DNA from: Amphibalanus amphitrite
Taxonomy: Eukaryota; Arthropoda; Thecostraca; Balanomorpha; Balanidae
DNA: 64,000 nucleotides
Reading direction: 5' to 3'
Assembly (NCBI RefSeq): GCF_019059575.1
Contig: NW_024881574.1
Location: 740,001 to 804,000 of the forward strand
A model generated the notes under the pieces. The model worked only from the letters and a program-made list of their open reading frames with translations. It was not told where the DNA came from and made no database searches. Made by a program: the position numbers and the translations under genes. This document shows, one piece after another, positions 11,115 through 23,100 of this stretch (its first letter is position 1; each line of letters opens with the position of its first letter).

Positions 11115-14100
11115 CTGCGGGTGCAGGGGGACGGGGAGGGTCAGAAGTTGCGACAAGCTAAGCTACAGCAGATTGCTGCACATTTGCGCGGTTCAGTGGA
11201 CGGTGATTCACACTACGCTCCTTCCCCTTCGTCCCTGCTCTCTCATTTCTCCTCTCCTGTTTCTCCCCACTTCATCGTCCGCTTTCTCTTTCCTCCTCAT
11301 CTCCAGCCTTCCCTCCCTTCCCTCCTCTTCTCCACCCTCTTCTCTACCTCCCTTCCCTATCTTCCCTTCCCTCTCCTCCCTCCTCTCCCTCTCACCAGTC
11401 ATCGACTCTGGCGGCGACGCGTAGTTGGTGTAGTCCTCATTGGCGATCCAGGCCGGGGCGCTGGTGTTGTGCCACTTCAGGGGCAGCTGGCACACCAGCT
11501 TCTCGTCGTCTCGCTTCCAGGGTAGCACGCTTTCCGTCGTAGTGATATGGTCCGAGACTGTGGAAGACGAAGAGGAAGATGTTAGATGTGGGATTTTAAA
11601 GTGGAGGCGGGTGATGGGGATAGGGAAGGGAGGAAAAGTGCGATCTTTCTCGCTAATGGGGTAGCCTCCTAGCCTCCTACCGGGGGTAGGAGCGAGCCAA
11701 CTGTCTCAAAAGCTGTCATTCGACAAGTTGGAGGTTGGAAATGGAATAGCTAGGTGAAGCTCTGCGAGAAATCAAGGCACATACACTCTCAGTATACTGG
11801 TACCGATAACCGAAGCTGCAATTTTCCCTTCTTATCGGTACATAACATCGAAGTTCCCGTAAAATATGTACACTTTAAACTCCAAGGTAATTGATATAAG
11901 CTCTCGGGAGACAATTACTTTAACCCTCGCCGGACCTATTGGTTTTCTACATACGCGCCGGCCGAGGGGGGGGGGGCGGGTACGACCCCCCCCCCTCGCC
12001 GTTTCGCCCCTAGTGGAGCTAGCGCGTCGCGGAAAAAGCGAGCGTGTGCGCCGTTACGAGACGCAGAGATTGGTACCCGATTTTAAGGTCCTAGGTCATC
12101 CGGTGACCTCTGAGGTCAGGTCAAGTGCCTCAGGGTACGGTTCAGTTTTTGGTGAATAACTTCGCAAAAAACGGCCGCAGAGCGCCGATTTTGGCAGCAT
12201 CGTGTTCGCCTCGCTCAGGCGCGTCGAATGATATACTTTTTGTCCGGGTCAGGTCAACTTGGGGTGTTGACCTCAGGTCAAGGTCAGGTCAGCACCCCCA
12301 GGTCACGAAGTTGGTCGAAAGAGGTCATGTCGCATATCATTCGATTCGGCAGGCCTTCCTGAGTCCATTGGTGCCTTTCCCGACTCGCTAGCTCAATTTG
12401 ATCAAGAGTTATTGACGAAAAACTAATTTGACCTTGATGACGTCATAAATGACGTCACGCAAGGTCAACATTGCAAAAGTGACGCATATAACCTTGCAAG
12501 GAGTGCATCAAATCACGATTCTGTGTGCTTGATATAGTTGGAGATCGTTCCCGGCGCCAGAATAGCAGTTTGAATTTTTCCCCATTGACTTATAATGGTG
12601 AGGTCACGAAAATGACCTGACCTCATATGACCTTTAGGGAAAATCCGAGATATACAAGTTGTTGGACTCATAATGGATACTAGATCCTGCAAGTTTCATT
12701 TCCCTGTGACATCTCCTCTGGCAGTGAGGGCGTTGCGAAGTTGCGACATCTGAAGACCGTGCAGAGGTTCACTTATGACGTCATAGGTCAGTGACCTGAC
12801 CTGACCCGAAAATGCGGTTGGTGTCAAAAGATCCGGCTTGGATCAAAGGTCAGGTATGCCAAGTTTCAGCTCTCTATCGCCAGCGTGTTCGGAGCTATCG
12901 CGAAAAAAAAAACCTATGGGGGGGGGCGGCACCCGCCCCCCCCCCCCTCGGCCGGCGAGGGTTAATGTAACAAAATAGTTGAATGAACGACCTTCCCTGC
13001 ACTCAACACTTCAGCGGTATGTCAGTGTGCAGTAGGTATTGCATATTGCATATCGTACCGTCACTGAGTGCAGAGCCCGAGCGGTCCGGCACGTCAAAGC
13101 TGATGATTTCGTCGGGGTTTTCGGCGTCCTTCGGCGGCGAGGTAGTGCGGGCCTCGCGATATGTAGGCACCGAGTCAATGACATCGTACAGGTCATCTGA
13201 GAGGTCAGGTCACGACAGGTTAGAACATGGAGGGTGGTTGTGCAGTGGTGATAGAAGCATCAAAATAAAGTAAATGTTACGACTATTTTTACATGTCGAA
13301 CACTGAACGTTTTAACAGCATAATCGAAATTGTAAGCAATCAGAACAGAGCGCCGAAGTGACTTCCAAGTTTGGAATATGAAATCATAACGTTCGTTCGT
13401 CAATCTCAATCAGTAGGGCGTTTACTAGCTGGGCTGCGAATGCAATAAAGTCGGCGCTACATAGCCATCAGTCTCGCGCTGAATCCAATACTGGTCGCTC
13501 TCTCGCGACATTGTGCCCCATGCCCTGCGTGAAACATACCGTCCTTCAGCTTCACCGTGGAGCCGTTGGTTTGCACAGCGAAGGAGACGTTCTTCCTCGG
13601 TGAGCCGTTCTGGTTCTGCGAAGACACAGTAACCAGTGTCAATCAATTAAAAATAAAATACGTTATGCTCTTCGATGAACTTATTTTATGTTCCCTGCGG
13701 ATGTTGGTAGCATTTAGTAAAGTGAGTTAGCATATAACGTCCCAATCTGTCCTCCTCTGACGGTATCTGACCTTGACAGTGACTTTGTACGGCGGTGACC
13801 CCAGTCACGTGTCACTTTGTTCAACAGGGTATGATGCTATGCAGGGACAAATGTAAACAAGGGCGTGTACACGTGACTTTCGAACACCTCACGCCGCGGC
13901 CACTTCGTGGCAAAACACAGAGTTGAATGTTCGGCAGGCACTGGCAGTTGGTACTATGTTGCAACGAGGTGTTGTCACGTACGAAAAACAAGATAGCACC
14001 GTTTCACGGTTCACTCAATCCCTTTGGGAAATCTCTGAGTATGGAAAAAGCGTGGCAACAAAAATGAAGGCGTACTAAACTCGAGTTTTACGTCTACTAT

Positions 14101-17100
14101 TCGTCACACCAATAAAACTATAGCGCTCAATATACCTATAGCTAAAAATCCAAGTTCACATAACACCTATTGAATGCAGCTCCGCTGCCATCCGTAATCA
14201 GCTCAACTGCAACTACATAGTACATAACATAGAAGAGATCAACAATTCAGTAACTGACGACTACCTTTCGCCGCCAAATCGAAGACATTTAGGTATAACC
14301 CCACCCAGAGTGGAATCGTTTGCAGATATATCGTGGACGACAAATCGTGAAAGTTCATAACCCCACCCATAATCGAACCCGACTCCTGCGCTCGACGCTT
14401 GTCTTACCCGCTGTTTCTTGCGGCGGTACATGTCGATCATGCGCTGTTTCATGTAGACCTGCATGGTATGGTTGACGGGTCTGGTGTGCATGTCCTCGTC
14501 ACAGACGGCGTGACGCGAGTAGCTCCAGCGACGACGCTGCGGGGAAACGTGCGTTAGTGCTCAGGAAACAAGTACTTTAGGCGGGGGGGATGTCTAAGTA
14601 AGCTAAGATTTACCGATTTGAATGCATGATACTAATGTTTTAGAATGATTGAATGCATGCAATTATGTTTTAGTTATTGCAGACGAAAACGAAGAAAATG
14701 TCGATTACTCAAAAGTACGGGCGAACGAGACGATTCGTAGCACAAACCTATTGCTAACGCAGCACCTAATGCAACCTAATAACACCTATTGCCGCTAATG
14801 CAACCCCGCTGACGAGGGTTGTTGTGATGAAGCACCTAACTCTGACATGCTACTAAAGGAGTAGGACTAACCCGCTGACGAGGGTTGTTGTGGTCCGAGT
14901 CCAGAAGATGGTGAATGGTGGCATCGTTCAGGTCCTTCATGGACGGATTGTAGCGGATCTCGTTCATATCCGGCATGTAGGTCCGATCCACGCGCGACAG
15001 GTTCCAGTTCCTGGCGAAAACGTTAGTTGACGGGGTGATGTTTATAGTGTCACGTCAGTCGCTGTTGACGTTGGCAAGACAATAACGTCACAGCACTAAT
15101 GGACTTCTGCTTGCTATACGATATGGTACTACTGACCCTGACTGATGAATCATACGCCAGATGTAATATGAATAATCATGCAGTGAATGACCAGAGTCTA
15201 TTGAGGACCGATGACTTTTATGTTGCGTAGGAACTTCGAAGATAATCAAAACATCCAACACCTGCGGTCCGATTTTTCCCTTAACTTGCCAATGCGTTTA
15301 AAAGTAATTTCGACTTTTACGCCAAGCACAAAGCCATTAATCTTACAGCTATATAATATAATTAATCACAGCTGCTGCTCTTTCGTCACTTTGCATTTCA
15401 GTGACGTATAAACCAGGAATGCACGGACGTCGACACTTCCTAACGGTCAGTTAACAGGGGTCCTGACCTGCCTCACAGAACACAACCGGCTGATGGCTGA
15501 CCGAGGCGTGTGTTTATGCCAGCTAAGTGCATTTCAGCACGACCGCCTAGGTGCGGGGCTAGGTGCAGGCTGGCAGTCACCTCAGTGATTTTAGCTCTGC
15601 GACACAGTTTTTTTTTTTAGATGATATGAAGTCTATTTCGTGCGGGTTCAATGTTTTTGACCATAGGATAGGTATATCATATAATGAGTGACCTGTGTGT
15701 TTTGTCAGTCGTGCTTGTTATTTTATCCAATCAGTCAGAAAAAAAAAGTTTTAAACGGTTCGGGTTCACTTAAGTCGTTAAACCACGGTGCACAATGCAC
15801 ATGTATGGAACAGATAAAAGTACGAATAAATAAACTGGTGAGCAGGTGACAAGGACAAAGCAAATGTTTTTTTTTTGCGTTCAACTTACGAATTATCTCG
15901 AATGATGTCGCCCCAGGACGGCGAGTTGCGCATGCGCGCGCTCTTCTGTCCGCCGTTGATGACGTCATCGACTGCCGACTTCATGGCGTCCTTGAGGGCC
16001 AGCTTGCTGAACGTTTCCATGATCTTGGGGTCACGCGTAGTGTCTTCGTGGGTCAACAGAGGCCGCAGGTACTTGTGATTCAAGTGCTTGAACCTTGAGA
16101 CGGAGCAGAAACATGGGAATGGTCACAGATGGGCGTACACGATGGGTTAATTATTCCTGGGCAATCGGCTGAGCGTGCGGGGCTTTCAGAACACCAAAGC
16201 AGCAGAATGGTGTGAATGACATTGGTGTCTGAATTCATCTGCATAATCCGAGTGAAGAGTGAGTGAAAATGAGGTTTTAAGGCGTCCCTGTCCATTGGAC
16301 ATTCGGCCGCCTGTAAAGAATCTGTTTGCTAGAAAAATATCGAATTGCTAGAATTTTGATATTGCAAGTGCTCATTTACTTTAATTAAGTGTGTGAGTTC
16401 TAAAATTTTGACCTTTAAAGTGCTCGGTAACGCGTTGTGGCTTTCTTGGGAGGTGAGTGGGATCCTGGGACTTACTTAACCTACTGTTAGAATTAGTTTT
16501 ACGTTATAGTTACTTTAAAGGGTTGTTAGCCCGCGCCGGGCCGGGGGGGTGTTTGAACACCCCCCCCCCTGCGGTTTTTCGCAGATATCTCAAAAACGGC
16601 GGCGCGGAGCGCCGCCGTTTTTGGCACACCTGTTCGTGCATCTTTTCCGCACATGTTGTGAAAATTTCAGACCCAGGTCACCTTAGGTCAGGTCACCAGG
16701 TCACGCCAAGTGACCTCACCTCAGAAAAAATAAGAATGCTCGTCATAGCTACACCGATTGATCGATTGCCTTGAAACTTTCAGCGATTGATTAGAGCAAC
16801 ATTATCTATAAAATGTATATCTCGGAATTTTGATATCGGTGACCTAAGGTCAGGTCGATTTTGCGACCTCTCCATTATAGGTCAATGGGAGAAAATTGAA
16901 AAGCGTCTGTTTTGCACGAACGCTATTCTAGACACTCTCAAACATCGAGATGTAGGTAAAATGGACACACTGAACCGGAAAATGGCAACTGTGACCTCTC
17001 GTTATGTCCCGGAGGTCATCTCAGGTCACGAACAGAATCTAACAGTTTTTCGCTAATAACTTCTGATAGAGACGTGCTAGAGCGCTGAAAACGCCTTAGA

Positions 17101-20100
17101 TGTGTTCGGCTCGACGTTGCGGATCGACTGATATCAACATGACCTTTTCCGGTCAGGTCATGACCTTGACCTGAGGTCAAATTTTTAAGTTGACCTTTCA
17201 AGGTCAAATTATAGTTCATTCGACGCGTCTCGACGAGAGGATCACGATGGTGGCAACAGTAATGTCGTGGCTCTTTTGAGTCAAAAGTTATTCCCGATAA
17301 AACGTTTTTCGTAAAAACGGCTATTTTTGGAGTTTTTGCCCTCTGGAGGCTAAACCGTTGACCTGAGGTCAAATCTGAGAACATTACTCAGAAAGTTCTG
17401 TAAAAGGGCCATCGAATGCGCTTTTCCGCGGCGCTGTAGCTCTATCGGTTCCCGAGATAGCCGTTGGCAGTTTCCAAAATGTTGAAATAGTAGACATTTG
17501 ACCTTTGGTGACCTCTGGTGACCTGACCTTGGACCTGACCCAAAAAATGACCGAAGTGTTTTCGTCCTTATTTTGGACGTTCTTTCCATAATCCGAGATT
17601 CGTTAAGTGCTTAAGTTACTACAATGATTTAGCGATCGTTAACTACGCATGAGCACCAAGGAACTAGAAAGATTGTTCCCCAAAATGCAAGAAATTGTAG
17701 GCAAATGAGCACTCGATGCTCCAAGCACAATTAAAAGTTTACCAAACATTTTATTCCTCATTCATCCATCGTCCAGGTCTACCCCACTGCCGAACTTCAA
17801 CTTGGCAGTGCGAGTCTCATAAATCATCATTTATCATTAGCGACATGCCGATGATGTGACGGGTCACCCAGATTGGTGCCGGCCTACTCACATATCCCTG
17901 AGGTAGTAGCGGCCCGGGTGGCCCACGATGTCCTCGATGCCGGCCATGATGTGGTCCAGCGACCGCTCGTGGATCCGCTCGTTCATCGTCAACTTCCGCT
18001 TGTTGGCGCGTCTTACACCCAGCTTTTCGACCAGGGGCTTGATGGTCATACCCTGCGGTGGGAACGGACGGTACGGGGTCAGCGCAGGTCACAGAGAGGT
18101 CAAGGGTCAGGAGGCGAAGTTCCGTTGTGGTGAAGTATAGTTAAGTCCGAATGGGAACGTGGTCGTCAGGTCATCATAAATGTGGTCGCTTCCTGTGACT
18201 TAGCGTGGTGTAATGACTCAAGTTGTCGGTTTGACTTCCAATATACCTATGGCATCATGCTAACAGCTGAGTTCAGGCGTCAATGAGCCAACATGTTACA
18301 TAGCCTGTAACGGTTACAGCGAAGTTAACGTTGTTACCTGTGCAGTCATTATATTATCTACTTTTTATAGAGGGCTACTGAGAAGCGTGTCGATGATCCA
18401 TTGACCGAGTTGCCTGCCTGTTGAGGCCTCTGTGTGACAAAGCTAGCACCGGAACCAGGATCACGCGAGAAAGGTCACTGATCAAACGAGTTACACTTGT
18501 AGAATGCTTCTGAGCCTGAGCCTGAGCCTGAATTGTGCCTGCACGAAGCATCGCCACATCTTTACATTGTATGCGTTAGACGTGTTCTACTTAAGTGGGA
18601 TTTACCATGAACATTCAACATAGCGGTTGCTTGCCAGTTACCGTACCTACTACCTACCCTTGGCCAACACAGTAGAAGAATACGACCAAGCATCTGCAGT
18701 CTACATCCTATCTACGACTACCTAAATAAAGTCATGCTGAAGTTCACTGAGCGAGCCTGCACGAAGACAGTGAAGCTGCTTAACCCGCGCACCGACGGGG
18801 GGGTCTGCGCCAACTTCGCACCGACGGGGGGGGGGGATGACCGCCACCCCCCCTGAGATCTCGAGAACGAAGCAAGATAGCGACAAGCGGTAAACGGCAT
18901 CGGATACGCACGGTCAAGATCTACAATTTTTACAAAGGTCATTTTCAGGTCAGGTCAAAGATGACGTCACAGGGGTCGAAAAAGTCAAAATGGCGGCGCT
19001 AGATATGGAGAGAGTTTTTCTCGAATAACTTTCGAATTAGTCAAGATAGAAACAAACTAAGGGCATCATCGTGATCCTCTCGTCAATCCGCATCGAATGA
19101 TATATATGTTGACCTCGAAAAGTCAAGGTCAAAGGTTGACCTCAGGTCACGTGACCTCGAGGTCATCATGTATATCATTCGATGCGTCTTGACAAGCTGA
19201 ACACAATGAGACCATCCACGCGTCTGTATCTTGTTCCTGTACGGAGTTATTGGCCAAAAACCTTTGGTGACCTTTGATGACGTCACATGACCTCACAGCT
19301 GCCCAACAGCAAAACAGACCTCAAGGTAGTGAAGGTTGATCGTATATGAAGTCATGTATGGTATATGGGGCCATTCTGACCCGTTTTAGTGCTAAAAACA
19401 GGGAGTTGATTTTTCCCCCATTGACTTATAATGGGGAGGTCGCGAAATTGACCTGACCTTTGGTCACCGATATCAAACTTCCGAGATATACAAATTGTAG
19501 CTACTAATGACCTAATAATATCCTGCGACTTTCAAAGGCCTCCGACATCTACTGTAGCTCTGGCACGGTGACAAAGTTGCAAAAAAGTGACTTGAGGTTG
19601 GGTCATTCAAAGTGACCTGGTGACCTGACCTTAAAAGGAAGGAGGTTCAAACTTGCACACCATGTGTAAAATTGATGAGGGAATAGTCATACCAAATTTC
19701 GCGGCGCGAAAAACCTCAGGGGGGGCGGATATCCGCCCCCCCCCGTCGGTGCGCGGGTTAAGTTCAGTTACTGCACCCACCTGCACGAAGACGGTGAAGC
19801 TGCTGAAGCGGCTGCTGACCCACCTGCACGAAGACGGTGAAGTAGACCACGGTGATGGTGGTGGTGAGGAACATCTGCTGCTGCGGCACGTGATGAGGGT
19901 CGATGAGGAGCACGAGAGCGAAGGCCACCGCGCCTCGCAGGCCGCCGTACATCATGACAAACTTCTCCACACCCTCGATCTTGTGCATACGCGCCCGGTT
20001 GGCCAGACCGGCCAGAATGAGAACACCTGAGGGAGAGGAGATTTATCAGGGGAGGTGTAATTGGAAGGAGTTTCAGAGGATGTCAGGAGTCTCAGAGATT

Positions 20101-23100
20101 TTACGTATTTTTGGAGAAATGATGCTATGATATCGCTAAATCGATATATTTATGTTAGCATATATGTATAACGAAATAGTATGCTGGCATTTCTCGCAGA
20201 GACGTATAGAATGCATGGATAATGAGTATGATACATAATATCCAAGGGCTGACAGTAAACGACCTAACCTAATTGCTACAATACAACACTGACATAAAAC
20301 TAGCCGCTGAGCAAATTCTATGAACGCATTAGAGCGATGATGCCGGTAAAACTGGTCCCGTTAGATATTTGCTGTTATGTGTCGTGCGTTCTAGGATAAC
20401 CGGATAATGGGGGATAATGCGAGGCGTAAACTGGTTAGTTGGTTACGTCGGTGGTACACCATTGGTGTCACGGGGAATCGTGGAATGCCAGGGTGCTATA
20501 GGCGGTAGGAAACAATGCGTTAATGATTCATGACTTCCGACCTCACGGTTCCTTTGGGTGGTAATGGGTGGTCGGATGACTGACCACCGTTACACCACTC
20601 CTAATTAGTTACTGCAGCAACGTTACGATAAGCACATCCGAAACGGAGGAAGAAGGCGGAAGGCGTAGTGGAGATGAGCTAAAACCAAGCGATCAAAGGT
20701 CAAAGCCCAACCAAAATGTATGAAAACTCAAGCAGCAATAACAAAGATAACACGCCCTCATCCTCACCGAGCGCTCTGAAGAGCGAGCAGAAGAGGATGG
20801 TGAAGAGGACGAAGTAGGTGTTCCAGATGTGGTGGTTGTGCACGGTGGCAACGCCCAGCAGCATGAAGATGACCGTCTCGCAGCTGGAGGACAACATCTT
20901 CATCGTGTACTTGATGGTGGTGTGCGACTTGGCCGACACGTTCGAGATCACGTAGTTCTTCATGGTCAGACCACAGAAGGTGATGCTGCGGGAGAGCGGA
21001 AATACGGGGTCAGCTTGGGGTATGGCTGACATAGACTTAGACATAACATAGACTGTTTTAGTACGAAACGAAGTCCATTAACAATATTACATATATGATT
21101 CTTCGCAAACATTGCCGACGATCCAAATAATATTGTTTAGCATAGATACCACATGAATCATAGATTCATGTCAGCTATGTGTGTGATAACTGATAAGTGA
21201 TAATACCAGTATAGCGCCTTTTGGGGCGACTAACGGAGCGAGCGAGGGGTGAGTCTTGCACGTGCGAAATTTCGAGGGGGTACCTCCAACTGACTTGTGC
21301 ACGGCACCCTACTGACCGGTTTCTAGCGATGTGCCAAATTTGAGCACAATCGGCCCAGCCGTTCTCGAGATCTGGGAGCGGCACCCTGCACGTGCGCACG
21401 TGCAAAATGGGTCCCAACTGACTTGTGCACGGCACCCTACTAACCGGTCCCTAACCGTGTACCAAATTTGAACGCCATCGGTCCAGCCGTTCTCGAGATC
21501 TGGAAACGACCCCTGCACGTGCGCACGTGCAGCGGCACCCCAACTCTGGCACATGGATATGCAGTGCCTAGTGGGTGCCTACCTACATGCCAACTTTCAG
21601 AGCAATCGGCCAAGTAGTTACCGAGATATTGCAACAATTACAAAAGTGACACCTCTTCGTTTTGCACGTGGCACGTGCATAAGGGGTCACCCACATGCAT
21701 CGGGAATAGTCCAATACTTGGTAGAAGGAATGAAGCTACCCTACAAAAATTACCGCATGTAAATCGGTCAAGTGTTTGCTGAGATATAAGCCTCGCAAAA
21801 GCCTCCACACGGCCGGCCGGCCGGCCGCTCATACTCAGAAATTTCCGTTGTTCTACGTAAGACTCCGCTCGCTTCGCTCGCTCCGTAATTATTGATGCTT
21901 CGGGTGAATGTCACCACAACGACCCTTCACTATGCAATTGGTTACATTCAAAGGAACATTTAAGCTTCAGTATCATCATCAATAGAGGCATAAACTCTCG
22001 CACTTGTATTCGCTTGATTTTTCTTTTGCATCACGTCTGTTTTTTTTTTCTTCAGGAACAATGTTATCAAACACCGTCTAACAATTTGCCAAAACACCGT
22101 GTCACAAACCTAAGTTGTTAGTGTTCTCGATACTGATCGATGATCATTTGCTTTCCCTTCACTTGAAAACAATCGACCCAACTCATCAATTCCAAAATTT
22201 TCCACTCGAGCCGGTCAAGAAAAACAGTCGAACCGTGCAAGGGACCACGCACAACGGGGTGCGTAAACATCGCTCCTCCCCATCCTGCTGTCTTGTAAGG
22301 TCTGTCTTTATCCCTCGCCCACTCCGTCTGATACGGGCGACTTCCTCCCAAGCGGCACACGACAGTCAAAGGGGTGGTCGGATGGGCCTCAGTGACTGGT
22401 CAGAGGGACCTCAATGGCTGGTCAGAGGGCTCCAAGGACCCGCCCATCAGCGGTCGGCATCTAAATCGTGTTTGTCGCGGTGCTCTGAGGTGTAATGCGG
22501 TCGGGCCCCGGGACCCGGTACGATCGGTGCGGTCGGGACCCGTGGTAAGATTGGTGAGGTCGGGACACGCGGTACGATCGGTGAGGTCGAGACCCGGTAC
22601 GATCGGTGAGGAGGTAGGACGGTAAAAGGTTGGCTGATCCCACAGGCTGGTGGAAGGGGATGGGGAGAGATGGGGAGAGGAGGAAAGTGTCGGCCCAGAA
22701 GGGCGAAAAGCGGCAGTGACAGCCTTGTTTGAAAGGGGCCCTTGAAATCATTGTGGATTTTTTTATGATATGCCAAACATGACTTTTGTGCGCATGCAGG
22801 TATATGCAATGGCATTTGTGCATATTCAATGTCGGTAAATTAAAAACGCTTCGCCTCATGACAAGTGGCAGCCAATCTGTCACTTCTCGCTCAAGAGGCA
22901 CACGACAATGATGTCGAACCCATTCAACTCGGGCAGATACTCACGCTAAAATTCCGGAGAGATGGAAGATCTCGGCGTTGAGGTAGGCCAGGTAGGACAT
23001 AATGAAGACGAAGAGAGGCTCAATGACCCTGACGCTGCTGGTGAACCTGCCGAGAAAGACATTTAGCTGTAATTAAATCCAACAGTAGACAAACCAATCT

